Positions 39,214 to 47,436 of a stretch of 64,000 nucleotides of DNA are shown piece by piece. How positions within the stretch are numbered: the first letter of the stretch is position 1; every line of letters starts with the position of its first letter. The position numbers were made by a program, and so were the translations under genes. The DNA comes from Ricordea florida. Its lineage: Eukaryota; Cnidaria; Anthozoa; Corallimorpharia; Ricordeidae. The stretch covers positions 47,833,481 to 47,897,480 of the forward strand of contig OX453273.1 of the NCBI GenBank assembly GCA_949710005.1, read 5' to 3'. The notes beneath the pieces are model-generated. The model was given only the letters and a program-made list of their open reading frames with translations. It did no database searches and was not told the DNA's origin.

Positions 39214-39840
39214 ATGGAAGAATTACGAGATAAAATTCCTTTTCACTGTATTATAACAGGTCCAACAAATTGTGGAAAGACAAAGTACATTATAGATCAA
39301 CTCCGGGGTCCATTTCGAAAATTGTTTGAATTCATTGTTTTAATATGCCCAACTTATGCTAAAAATAAAACCTATCATAATTTTGCACGAGGAGATAAAA
39401 ATTTCTATGTATTATCACCAGATGCTAGTAATATAGATGAGATTAATGAATTGTTAACTGATTGTCAAACTTTATTCTCTGGAACAAATACATTAATAAT
39501 TTTAGATGATTGTGCTGTTTCGAATGATTTGAAGAAGCGATCAAACAAGTTTATAGATTTAGCATTTTCTGGAAGGCATCATGGATTATCAGTTTGGGTT
39601 CTCACTCAGCAATTAACATCGATAGCAAAACCATTCCGTGAAAATGTAGCTTGTGTTGTTTCATTTCATAATCCCTCGCAGAAAGGTATGAAGATGTTTT
39701 TTGAAGATTATGGGGGCGATTTATGCCCTGAAACTAGTAAAAAGTTTGTACAACTCCTGAAAACTGAAAAATACTCTAGACTTTGCTTATCTTTACGACA
39801 TCCATTTAATTGCTATTTGGAGATCCCTGAGGCGATTTAA
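39214..39840 (+). CDS. DNA-packaging ATPase (FtsK/HerA, A32-like), element C
   Basis: The ATG at 39214 (MEELRDKIPF, 208 aa) matches the D start; an ATG at 39199 adds five residues. Walker A is GPTNCGKT, Walker B is LIILDD, and VLTQQLTSIAKPFRENVACV follows, as in B. It would drive DNA into the capsid. It ends at IPEAI; D's homologue is longer because of a hairpin insertion at its 3' end. Confidence 0.88.
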   Translation: MEELRDKIPFHCIITGPTNCGKTKYIIDQLRGPFRKLFEFIVLICPTYAKNKTYHNFARGDKNFYVLSPDASNIDEINELLTDCQTLFSGTNTLIILDDCAVSNDLKKRSNKFIDLAFSGRHHGLSVWVLTQQLTSIAKPFRENVACVVSFHNPSQKGMKMFFEDYGGDLCPETSKKFVQLLKTEKYSRLCLSLRHPFNCYLEIPEAI

Positions 39841-39871
39841 AAGAATCTTTGTATTATTAGAAAATTATAAG

Positions 39872-40435
39872 ATGACAGGTGTAGAAGATTATATCGGCTC
39901 TGCTGATCTGAAGGATATAGAGGAAGAAAAGACTGTAGGGAAGACTGGGGTAAAAGATAATGATGATAATGAACTTGAAATCAAACAAGAATCACTAGCT
40001 ATTCTAGCAGCTCTTGGAACCACAAAAGAATATTTAGGTGTTGATATGAGTCTAGGTGATATAAAAAAATTATCAGTGAAAGATGTTGATAAATATTATA
40101 ATCGATACCAAGCAGTATTGGGTAAGAAAATTAATGGCGGGTTAGTAGATTCATCTCTTCAATTAGTTTCTAAAGTTATTTCTTACATGGTTCCTGTAGA
40201 TGATATAGAAGCTCTTTGTGATGATTTGAAGAATGATGATTTAGTTAATCGTGAACTAACAAACATTGTGGGTCTCTTAGCATTAAAAGCAGGAAGATTG
40301 GCGGCACTTGCTAGCGGGCTATTCCAGGTTGCTAAACACGTTAAATTCAACAAAATACAAGAAGTTTCAAGTACAATTACAGATAATTCTAACACAGCTG
40401 GACAGACTACTAAGCATGTAACTGAGCACAACTGA
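39872..40435 (+). CDS. Conserved Polinton protein, 187 aa (follows ATPase)
   Basis: Homologue of the 189-aa B and 180-aa D proteins, with the shared core ESLAILAALGTTKEYLGVDM..GD.KKLSVKDVDKYYNRY. The N-terminus is acidic and variable. Residues ~125-155 (LTNIVGLLALKAGRLAALASG) are hydrophobic enough to associate with membrane. The ATG lies 31 bp after the ATPase stop. Function is unknown; its fixed place after the packaging ATPase in three elements suggests an assembly role. Confidence 0.78.
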   Translation: MTGVEDYIGSADLKDIEEEKTVGKTGVKDNDDNELEIKQESLAILAALGTTKEYLGVDMSLGDIKKLSVKDVDKYYNRYQAVLGKKINGGLVDSSLQLVSKVISYMVPVDDIEALCDDLKNDDLVNRELTNIVGLLALKAGRLAALASGLFQVAKHVKFNKIQEVSSTITDNSNTAGQTTKHVTEHN

Positions 40436-40470
40436 TTTAAAGATTCTTTACTTTGTGAAATAAAATAATA

Positions 40471-40962
40471 ATGTCTGACCGAACTGAACGAAGTGAAGGA
40501 GGAACAGAAGTTGAACAAATTACAAGAGATCCAGCATCTGAAAAGAAAGATACTAAAAAGAAAGAGACCGGCGGAGTTGGAGCCGCCCCGCGACCAAAAG
40601 ATCCTAAAAAGGTTGCAGCTGGTAAAAAATTGGCAGAATATAATAAAAAAGCTAAAGAAGCATTAAAAAGAGAAATGGAAAGAGAAGCTGAGATGAAACA
40701 GGAAAATACAAATGAAAATACAGAGAGTGAACCAAAACCATGGCTTCCAGAACTATCTTTTACAACCGTTTTATCTATTGTTGGTATAGGGTTTACAGCA
40801 TTTGATATGTTTATGAGATATCGGGCGGAGCCCTCCCCACAAAGTGGATACCGACAAAAGGAGGATAATAAAAATAGAATAGTAGATTTATCTCAAGTTC
40901 CAACCAAAGTTCCTATGAATATCCCCAACCAACCACAACCTATAAAAATGGGAATGATATGA
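40471..40962 (+). CDS. Charged membrane-anchored protein, 163 aa
   Basis: Homologue of the 135-aa B protein: VEQITRDP near the start, RPKDPKKVAAGKKLAEYNKKAK as the core, one hydrophobic helix (LSFTTVLSIVGIGFTAFDMF, ~93-112) and a polar tail. Three GC-rich hairpin-like segments are embedded in frame: around 40478-40502, 40570-40587 (GGCGG...CCGCC) and 40823-40847. Each adds residues that B lacks. TTTAAAGATT lies at 40436, about 35 bp before the ATG. Confidence 0.78.
   Translation: MSDRTERSEGGTEVEQITRDPASEKKDTKKKETGGVGAAPRPKDPKKVAAGKKLAEYNKKAKEALKREMEREAEMKQENTNENTESEPKPWLPELSFTTVLSIVGIGFTAFDMFMRYRAEPSPQSGYRQKEDNKNRIVDLSQVPTKVPMNIPNQPQPIKMGMI
40823..40847. repeat. GC-rich double-hairpin mini-element in the 163-aa gene
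   Basis: GGGC-GGA-GCCC, spacer TCC, CCAC-AAA-GTGG: two perfect 4-bp stems. It sits in an AT-rich gene just after the membrane helix and encodes AEPSPQSG in frame. This is the cleanest example of the family. Confidence 0.7.
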
Positions 40963-41003
40963 GTAAGCGATTTAAAGGTTTCTTACTGATACAGTAAAAA
41001 ATT

Positions 41004-41222
41004 ATGTCAACTGAAAACAAACTTGTGAAAACTGTTACTGATTCGGCAGTACTTATTGGGTTAGCAGCTGCTGTTGGTTATGTAGCTAAAAAGGTTATGA
41101 AAGAATCATTTATGAACGATCCATCCTCAAGTATTACAAATTATGCTAAATGGGTGGCTGTATTGTCGGGTAGTATGTACCTAAAAACATATTTAGAGGA
41201 TCAAAAGATTTTACCAAATTAA
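41004..41222 (+). CDS. Small two-helix membrane protein, 72 aa
   Basis: Homologue of the 73-aa B protein at 27911. ENKLVKTVT(D/G)SAVL(I/V)GL starts helix 1, the loop KESFMNDPSSSITNYAKWV is shared, and helix 2 ends LKTYLEDQKILPN. TTTAAAGGTT at 40971 serves as the upstream motif. The next gene starts two bases after its stop, so the two are probably co-transcribed. Confidence 0.82.
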   Translation: MSTENKLVKTVTDSAVLIGLAAAVGYVAKKVMKESFMNDPSSSITNYAKWVAVLSGSMYLKTYLEDQKILPN

Positions 41223-41224
41223 AC

Positions 41225-41647
41225 ATGGCAACAATAGCAATGATGTTTGGAGGAGCTATTTTGAATGCAACCGCCTTTGTTGGTGGATCATATCTTGCAA
41301 AATATCTCTCAGGTGATAAAACAGATGCAGAACGAATAAGACACGATAAGGCATTAGAAAAATATCAAAAAGATTATTCTAAATATCAGGAAAATAGACA
41401 GAAACTAATTGATTGGAAAGTAAAACAAAAGGATGATAAATACCAAGCTTTAAAAAATATTTCCAATACTGATGACGCTTTGAAATTATATAGTCAAATA
41501 CATCCGACGGAGTCGGGGAGAGCTTTGCTCGATGAACCAAAATTCTCGGATTATTATAGACCAAGCGGCAACCAAAAAATGGGTGAAATGGCATATGTAG
41601 GTGGTGGTATGTTGGTATTGGGTTATATGGTTAGTAAATTATTTTAG
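41225..41647 (+). CDS. Conserved Polinton protein with hydrophobic ends, 140 aa
   Basis: Homologue of the 134-aa B protein: MATIAMMFGGAILNATAFVG at the N-terminus, a charged helical middle (DKALEKYQKDYSKYQENRQ), KFSDYYRP and a hydrophobic C-terminal helix (AYVGGGMLVLGYMVSKLF). Just before KFSDYYRP an 11-residue insertion (PTESGRALLDE) is encoded by the double hairpin at 41504-41530; B reads MGNPPKFSDYYRP there. Confidence 0.82.
   Translation: MATIAMMFGGAILNATAFVGGSYLAKYLSGDKTDAERIRHDKALEKYQKDYSKYQENRQKLIDWKVKQKDDKYQALKNISNTDDALKLYSQIHPTESGRALLDEPKFSDYYRPSGNQKMGEMAYVGGGMLVLGYMVSKLF
41504..41530. repeat. GC-rich double-hairpin mini-element in the 140-aa gene
   Basis: CCGAC-GGA-GTCGG, spacer GGA, GAGC-TTT-GCTC: two perfect stems with 3-nt loops, inserted in frame before the KFSDYYRP motif. 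Flanking codons are AT-rich, so the composition jump is sharp. Confidence 0.7.
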
Positions 41648-41672
41648 GTAATTGTATGTGATTAGTTAAAGC

Positions 41673-41695
41673 CTGCCAGCTTCCGGCATAGCCGG
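41673..41695. repeat. Intergenic GC-rich hairpin pair
   Basis: TGCC-AGCTTCC-GGCA overlaps CCGGC-ATA-GCCGG (41683-41695). It sits directly before the TCTAAAGATT promoter word of the 465-aa gene. It resembles the GTA-loop hairpin at 56262-56272 in element D, also next to a TTTAAA word. Confidence 0.5.
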
Positions 41696-41727
41696 TCTAA
41701 AGATTTCTTACTGATGAGTAAAAAATC

Positions 41728-43125
41728 ATGGCAGAATTACCAGAAATACCAAAAGACGATCCCATTGGATTGGGGGAAGAAGATAACCCTGATGATTTTG
41801 ATGAAAAAAGTTCACTACTTGGTAGAAAACCATCAAAAATACCAGTTCGAGTAACATCTACAACTAGAGGTTATAGGAATTATGAGGATGATTATGATGA
41901 TTATGATGATTATGATGAAAGACCTATCCCAGCCCCCAGAAAAAGTATTAAGGAACAAAAAAAATATCTAAGTGAAAGAAGTTATGAAAAAGAGGGTGCT
42001 ATACCAAAAACCAAATCAAGTAAAGATATTGAGATGGAGGATATGGAAAGACCTATATTAACACCCAAAACTCGTATAGAATATCCTGGTTATTATGGAG
42101 AAACTGATCCATTGTTGGGTATGGAAAATGAAAAAGATGAAGTTTGGAGAGATATTTTAAATAAATTTCCAAATGCTAAACCTAGTTTTCTTTTCAAATA
42201 TAATGAGTGGGGTAAAATTGAAGTTGCAATTCCCAGAAAATCAGGAGTAAGAGAAAAGTGGCATGAATTATTCAAAGCGAATGGCGATTTGAATGATAAG
42301 TTACCAAAAACAATTAAAAATGCTTTAGGTCCTAAAGCAGAAGAAATTGTTGAAGCTAATGATGATATTTTATCACAACTGTGGGAAGCTAATCAAAAAA
42401 ATATTGAATTACTTAATATAGTACAAGGATTGGAATCAACCACAAAAGTATATCCTATGGAGATTAGTCGATATGAACAAAAAGAAAAAGAACTACGTGA
42501 ATTAATTGAAAAACAACAAACCAGAATTGCGAAAAGTGAAAGCTATTTAGATGCTGCTGTTAAACAGAAGGTGGTGGCTAAAACAGAGGTTGAAAAACTT
42601 AAAGCTGAATTGAATCGATACAAAGATGAAATAGATAAGTATAATAAGGGACAGTCAAATTTATCAATGTTAGAACGTGGTAATGAAAGATTGCAAGCTG
42701 AAGTTGATAAATTTAGAGAACTAGCAAGAAAGAGTATTATTTACAACCAAGAACAAATAGCTGATATTGAGAGTAAAAATGAAGAAATACTTAAAAATCT
42801 ACCATTACGAGAGCGTGTGAAGGCTATCTTCAAAAAGTATGGTTTTACAGTCTTTGCTGTTATTAGTGCTGTTGGTGTAGTAATTGGTGTTATCGTTTCT
42901 AATCTTTCTAGAGGCCTATCCACATTAGCTAAAGGTGTTGGTAATGGGTTGAAAGCTATTGGTAAGAAACTCGGTGAAATATTGCCAGGGATGGTTGGTG
43001 CAATAGTTAGCTTTCTATTCAAAACAGCTGGTCAGGTTATTGGATTTTTAGGCGAAAATGCTTGGCTTTTGATAATGGCTGTGGTTCTATATTTTGTGGA
43101 AAGTATAAAAAAGAAGAGAAAGTAA
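41728..43125 (+). CDS. Membrane-active structural protein candidate, 465 aa
   Basis: This longer homologue of the 312-aa B protein has an acidic disordered N-terminus with Asp/Tyr repeats (DYDDYDDYDE), a conserved block LPKTIKNALGPKAEEIVEAND, and a coiled coil of about 150 residues that is much longer than in B. Its C-terminus is nearly identical: LRERVKAIFKKYGFTVFAVI, Gly/Lys-rich amphipathic helix, GMVGAIVSFLFKTAG and LLIMAVVLYFVESIKKKRK. The conserved, positively charged, hydrophobic tail suggests membrane interaction during entry or assembly; this is inference. TCTAAAGATT at 41696 is the promoter motif. Confidence 0.8.
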   Translation: MAELPEIPKDDPIGLGEEDNPDDFDEKSSLLGRKPSKIPVRVTSTTRGYRNYEDDYDDYDDYDERPIPAPRKSIKEQKKYLSERSYEKEGAIPKTKSSKDIEMEDMERPILTPKTRIEYPGYYGETDPLLGMENEKDEVWRDILNKFPNAKPSFLFKYNEWGKIEVAIPRKSGVREKWHELFKANGDLNDKLPKTIKNALGPKAEEIVEANDDILSQLWEANQKNIELLNIVQGLESTTKVYPMEISRYEQKEKELRELIEKQQTRIAKSESYLDAAVKQKVVAKTEVEKLKAELNRYKDEIDKYNKGQSNLSMLERGNERLQAEVDKFRELARKSIIYNQEQIADIESKNEEILKNLPLRERVKAIFKKYGFTVFAVISAVGVVIGVIVSNLSRGLSTLAKGVGNGLKAIGKKLGEILPGMVGAIVSFLFKTAGQVIGFLGENAWLLIMAVVLYFVESIKKKRK

Positions 43126-43163
43126 CAAATTTAAAGATATCATGTTGGTCAGTAAAATACAAT

Positions 43164-43760
43164 ATGGATGACTACAATAGAATTTATCCACAATTACCAA
43201 CAAATGGTGATCCTAATAATTTCAGACTACAAAAATCATGTGAAGTACTACAAAATCTTGAGAAGGAAATTAAACATTATGAGGAAGTTAGAAAAAAGTA
43301 TAATCGAGCAAGAGGAATATTTACAAAAATAAGTGTTTGTAGTGGGGTGTTTTCAGTTATTCTATCTGCAAGCGGGCTTGGAACTTCTCTTACCGGTTTT
43401 GGTGTTATTATTGGCGTTCCGTTGGGTGTTGTCGGTGGAATTTGTGGAGGAATATCGGTTGGATTTAGCGCGGCTTCTAAACGACTTTACCATAAAGTTA
43501 GTAAACATGAACAGACAGTTTCTCTAGCAAAAGCAAAAGCAAATACCATTCACGACTTGGTTTCAAAAGCACTAAAAGATAATGCCATATCTGATCAAGA
43601 ATTTTCTTTAATTTTATCAGAGGTGGATAAGTTTGAAAAACTAAAACTAGAAATCCGCCAAAAAACCAGGAAAGATACAGAAAAAAACTTAAATATGAAT
43701 CAGATAAGAACAGAGGTTCGGGCGGAAATATTAAAAGAACTAACCGGTTCCACACGTTGA
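43164..43760 (+). CDS. Conserved Polinton protein with Gly-rich membrane segment, 198 aa
   Basis: I chose the ATG at 43164 because MDDYNRIYPQL matches MDAYKAIYPNL in B; upstream codons in frame overlap the previous gene. The hydrophobic middle (ASGLGTSLTGFGVIIGVPLG; VVGGICGGISVGFSAAS) and the NTIHDLVSKALKDNAISDQE core are conserved. In B its homologue follows the penton-like gene, here it precedes it, so the block has been rearranged. TTTAAAGATA at 43130 is upstream. Confidence 0.82.
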   Translation: MDDYNRIYPQLPTNGDPNNFRLQKSCEVLQNLEKEIKHYEEVRKKYNRARGIFTKISVCSGVFSVILSASGLGTSLTGFGVIIGVPLGVVGGICGGISVGFSAASKRLYHKVSKHEQTVSLAKAKANTIHDLVSKALKDNAISDQEFSLILSEVDKFEKLKLEIRQKTRKDTEKNLNMNQIRTEVRAEILKELTGSTR

Positions 43761-43864
43761 AAATTTCATATGAGAGAACTGATGTGGGATTTAATTGTTT
43801 TGCAGGTGTTAGAAAAGAACAGTATTAGAATAAACCGGCAAGACCTATTTAAAAGCAACATGTT

Positions 43865-45460
43865 ATGAACAAAAAAATGTCATTATTCAATGATTTCAGA
43901 AATATGTACCCAAGGGCTGATATAAGTCATTTCACATTTGTTCCTGATTCGTATGGCGGATATATTAAATGGCAAGTTGATGGTACAACAATAATGTCTA
44001 ATGATGATCCTACTGGAAAAACATGGATTGATGATATTTCGCCTCGTTTGAAAAGACTTTTATGGAAAGATTTAGGACTGATCGAAGCGAAGAACTTTAA
44101 TGGTGATGAATTGAGTTCATTTCCTGAAAGTTTAACATTGACTAATCTATCTTATCCAATACCAGCTGTTAATTTTGATGACTTTTCAACTGATATAACA
44201 AAAATGCTAACCTCGCTGGATATATACGTTTCAAATACAAAGAAATTTACAGCAAAGATGAGAAACATATTTACATCTCAAGTTGTAACATTCAAATTTG
44301 GAAAGCAGAGTAGAAAATGGTTGAACGGACCTGATATGAATTATTGGCCTCAACAACTTAACTTTGCAGTTTGGTGTGCAACATCTGGTTGTGGGATAAG
44401 TCCTTTTGAAAGTTTAAATTATCCTAAAGTAGTGAACAGCTTCATAAAGTTTCATGTGTATTTCACAATAAGGCGGATATTATATGAATTAAGCCTTCCC
44501 TTACCTGATGAGCAACCTTTTGTAATAAATAATAATCCCTATAGTAAAGTAGCATATCAAAGATTGTGTGCTGAATTTGGAGTTAGTACCTCGGCTGATT
44601 TTAGATGGAAAGGTGGAAGAAATGGAGGATTGGGTGATATATTTCTTGATTATGGTTCTGGTTATCATGGAAAAGGAGGGGGATATCAAAATGTACATAT
44701 TATAAGGAATTATGATAAAGAAGCAGATCAATGGCCGGGTGAAGGGGGTAAATTCGCTGATGAAGGAGGAAAGAAAGAAAAGGGTAATCTAATTTCATTT
44801 ATCCGCAACGATGACTTTGCTGATTTCAAATATGCTTGGTTTATCCCTACAAGCGGTCATGGGCTCACTAAAGCTGGTCTTGGTAGATTAAATCGATCTG
44901 CTGAAGCTTTTGTTTACTGTATATTGGGAGCACAAGTCAACACTAGAAACTCGATTTATGGTAATGGTGGTGGGGCGATTGAGACACAACAAGAATTCTT
45001 ATCCTTATTTGAAAGTAGTGTGATTGAGAATGACATTTCTAGCTCTATCCAAAGATATCAATTAGCTGTACAAGAAGCGAAATTACGGCTTGATTTAGCT
45101 ATTGCTCCTGGTGTGTGGTTGATGCCGAGTAATATGATAATCAATACTGAAAGCGTGACTGGTTTTAACAACAAACTTATGAAAGCTAGTAATGATATGA
45201 ATTTTGGAGTGAATAATTCCCTAAACACTGAAGCAAAACAGGTTGGAATAAGTCATAACTTAGGATCTTCAAAGTTAAAGTTACCTCATATTCATCTGGA
45301 AGGTAAAACTGAAACGAAGAAAAGCCTGCAGGAACCAAAAATCTCAACGAAAACAGACTCGATGAAACAGGAAAATAATATTGACTCAACGCAACATGAA
45401 AAGAATATATTAGCATTTATAATTGTCGCTGGTGGATTAGTGTGGTATCTATTTCGGTAG
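43865..45460 (+). CDS. Large unknown Polinton protein, 531 aa
   Basis: I do not recognise a functional family. The protein has a mixed globular N-terminal half, a Gly-rich central segment (RWKGGRNGGLGDIFLDYGSG; GGKFADEGGKK), then a helical region (GLTKAGLGRLNRSAEAFVYC; SSIQRYQLAVQEAKLRLDLA) that looks highly constrained, a polar linker and a C-terminal membrane helix (ILAFIIVAGGLVWYLF). No Cys-His-Asp/Glu set of the adenain type is apparent. Proteins with the VQ.AK.RL..A..PG.WLMPS pattern recur, as I recall, in cnidarian Polintons. It could be a large virion or spike-like membrane protein; B lacks it in the visible part. Confidence 0.75.
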   Translation: MNKKMSLFNDFRNMYPRADISHFTFVPDSYGGYIKWQVDGTTIMSNDDPTGKTWIDDISPRLKRLLWKDLGLIEAKNFNGDELSSFPESLTLTNLSYPIPAVNFDDFSTDITKMLTSLDIYVSNTKKFTAKMRNIFTSQVVTFKFGKQSRKWLNGPDMNYWPQQLNFAVWCATSGCGISPFESLNYPKVVNSFIKFHVYFTIRRILYELSLPLPDEQPFVINNNPYSKVAYQRLCAEFGVSTSADFRWKGGRNGGLGDIFLDYGSGYHGKGGGYQNVHIIRNYDKEADQWPGEGGKFADEGGKKEKGNLISFIRNDDFADFKYAWFIPTSGHGLTKAGLGRLNRSAEAFVYCILGAQVNTRNSIYGNGGGAIETQQEFLSLFESSVIENDISSSIQRYQLAVQEAKLRLDLAIAPGVWLMPSNMIINTESVTGFNNKLMKASNDMNFGVNNSLNTEAKQVGISHNLGSSKLKLPHIHLEGKTETKKSLQEPKISTKTDSMKQENNIDSTQHEKNILAFIIVAGGLVWYLFR

Positions 45461-45474
45461 ATGACTGGATTTTT

Positions 45475-45616
45475 CAGCTTACGCGTAAGTCGTTTTTTAT
45501 CACAGGTTAATTAACATAACATTTTTTTTTCGGCTTACGCGTAAGTCGTTTTTTATCGCAGGTTAATTAACATAACAATTTTTTTCGGCTTACGCGTAAG
45601 CCGTTTTTTTATCACA
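45475..45616. repeat. Three tandem palindrome + T-run units
   Basis: Units start at 45475, 45531 and 45586, about 56 bp each. Each contains GCTTACGCGTAAG(T/C) followed by a run of T, and the first two continue with CAGGTTAATTAACATAACA. The third carries a perfect 18-bp palindrome CGGCTTACGCGTAAGCCG. Palindrome plus T-run between two genes of the same strand could be a transcription terminator or a protein-binding site. Confidence 0.75.
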
Positions 45617-45672
45617 ACCGGTCCCTAACAAAGCTCGATTTAAAGATGAATATTAAGTAACCAAACAAAAAA

Positions 45673-46308
45673 ATGTTAAGCATTACCATGTATGAGTCTG
45701 AAACTAGGATTTATTTAGACCCTCCACTGAAAAATATTCGAGAGATGCAGCTACTAGATTGTAATATACAAACCAAAAGATTGATTAATTTCAAGGATCA
45801 ACAGATATTATACAATGAAAAGAATCAAGCTGTCATAATAATACAACCCGGCACATATTCGTTGCGCGATATTCAATCGATCTTTCTAAAAGATGCTGAT
45901 AGGGAAAAGATAACAATAATTGAGACTGATACTGTTGACTACCTATATTCAAATAAGAATTTCAAAGTTAAACTTACTAGAGGGTTGTCTATTGGTTTAG
46001 GGGTGCCTGAATTTATAAATCCTGGTAAATTATACCCTATAAATATACAGATTAAGGAACCACTGAGACTTATGTGTAGTATAGTGGATAATAAGTCTTC
46101 ATATATGAATAAAACCAAATATGGAGAACTTGTGAAACTCTCACCATCACAACTACTTGCAAACATACCCTCAAAGGATTATCCAACAATTCCAGTTCGA
46201 AAATATGAGAGCGTAATAAACCACTTTGATTTAAGCATATTAGACAATGAATGGAAAAAACTTGATCTCAAGGGTTCTCCCATAACTTTTAGTTTAAGAT
46301 TTAGATAA
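45673..46308 (+). CDS. Putative minor capsid (penton-like) protein, 211 aa
   Basis: About 65% identical by eye to the 209-aa B protein: LSITMYESETRIYLDPPLKN, PGTYSLRDIQ, ETDTVDYLYSNKNFKVKLTR, NPGKLYPINIQIKEPLRL and the terminal KGSPITFSLRFR. Beta-rich, no membrane helix. By size and strand content it is the best candidate for the single jelly-roll penton. TTTAAAGAT lies at 45639, about 26 bp before the ATG. Confidence 0.58.
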   Translation: MLSITMYESETRIYLDPPLKNIREMQLLDCNIQTKRLINFKDQQILYNEKNQAVIIIQPGTYSLRDIQSIFLKDADREKITIIETDTVDYLYSNKNFKVKLTRGLSIGLGVPEFINPGKLYPINIQIKEPLRLMCSIVDNKSSYMNKTKYGELVKLSPSQLLANIPSKDYPTIPVRKYESVINHFDLSILDNEWKKLDLKGSPITFSLRFR

Positions 46309-46406
46309 ATTTCAGTCGGAGCGTTTTTTGTTATGTAACCATTTTTTGGTTATATAACACAATTATTTCTAATATATTAACTCTTCAAATCAATATACTG
46401 CATCTT

Positions 46407-46700
46407 TTATTTATTTTTATTTATTCTTGACCTTAGTTTTTTCAACATTTCTTCATCGCTTATCTTAGTATCATTTTTTATTCCATATGCCTTAGCTGCT
46501 TTAGCTCTTTGTTCTTTTATTTCTTCTTGAATTTCTTCTAATGTAATTACTTTATCTCCCCCAAATTTTTTATGAACTTTATTTAATACATTATTAGCAA
46601 CATTATAATTAATATCTTTTATTCCATTTTTTTTAAAATAATCTATTAAATCCTTTGTACTAATTTTAATAATTTTATATTGTTGACCTTCTTTATTCAT
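46407..46700 (-). CDS. Unknown 97-aa helical protein, right end of element C
   Basis: A Lys-rich, helical protein without recognised family: ISTKDLIDYFKKNGIKDINY could be a small helix-turn-helix-like or SAP-like fold. The C-terminus (RAKAAKAYGIKNDTKISDEE) is charged. The leader carries ATTATGATTTAAAGATTTAA on the minus strand (46722-46741), which overlaps the end of the upstream gene. It shares its promoter class with PolB, so an early or replication-linked role is possible. Confidence 0.65.
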   Translation of the reverse strand: MNKEGQQYKIIKISTKDLIDYFKKNGIKDINYNVANNVLNKVHKKFGGDKVITLEEIQEEIKEQRAKAAKAYGIKNDTKISDEEMLKKLRSRINKNK

Positions 46701-46733
46701 TATTTTTTTTATTTTATATTTTAAATCTTTAAA

Positions 46734-47414
46734 TCATAATTCATTTTTTATATATAACTTAATTTTTTTTCCCCAACGTTCTTTCAAATCCCTTGACTCC
46801 TCAAAATCAAGACACCAATCTAAAACTCTAGGATATTCCCATACTCCTGATTCCATTAAATCATTATGTAAGTCTTTGAAGAATTTACGTTTATGTATTT
46901 CTTTCATTAAATCATCATGTAGGTCATTGTAAAATTTGTTTTTATGTAATACTTTATATGGGTTTGTGAATAATATAATATAAATTGAATCAAAAGTGTA
47001 GCCAATAATATTATTTCCAATATCACCATCATAATCAATAGGACCTACTTTATAATACACTTCTTCATCCAAAAACCCAATAAAATCATCAATTAATAAA
47101 AAACCCTTATCAAAGTCCAAATCTATTATATATTGAAAATCAAAATCCTCATAAATAATTTCTTCATTATTCTTTCCAAAACAACAAATTTCAAAAACAA
47201 CTCCAGATTTATAATCTACATTTTCTTCTTCATCTTCAATAATAAAACTTCGATTTTTTGATATATTTTTTAACACATCTTTCTCAATCGACTTTAAAAA
47301 ATCATAAATACCCAATCTTTTTTCATTAAAATAATTAAATCTAAGTATACCATTGTCCATATATTCAAAAAATTTTAATCCTTTCGCATATTCACGATAT
47401 ATCATCATTTCCAT
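46734..47414 (-). CDS. Unknown 226-aa acidic protein, right end of element C
   Basis: No family is recognised. Rich in Phe, Tyr, Asp and Ile, it has no clear membrane helix. A short internal duplication is visible near residues 155-190 (LHKNKFYNDLHDDLMKE / IHKRKFFKDLHNDLMES). The leader has the extended motif ATTATGATTTAAAGATTT on the minus strand (47438-47458), lying within the last codons of the zinc-ribbon gene. No homologue in A, B or D as visible. Confidence 0.65.
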   Translation of the reverse strand: MEMMIYREYAKGLKFFEYMDNGILRFNYFNEKRLGIYDFLKSIEKDVLKNISKNRSFIIEDEEENVDYKSGVVFEICCFGKNNEEIIYEDFDFQYIIDLDFDKGFLLIDDFIGFLDEEVYYKVGPIDYDGDIGNNIIGYTFDSIYIILFTNPYKVLHKNKFYNDLHDDLMKEIHKRKFFKDLHNDLMESGVWEYPRVLDWCLDFEESRDLKERWGKKIKLYIKNEL

Positions 47415-47436
47415 AATTTTGTTACTTTTTTTTATT

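Noticed and set aside
46407-47414. Minus-strand 97- and 226-aa genes as host genes captured by C
   Set aside because: Both carry the element's own extended promoter word and lie inside the TIRs, so they are treated as element genes of unknown function.
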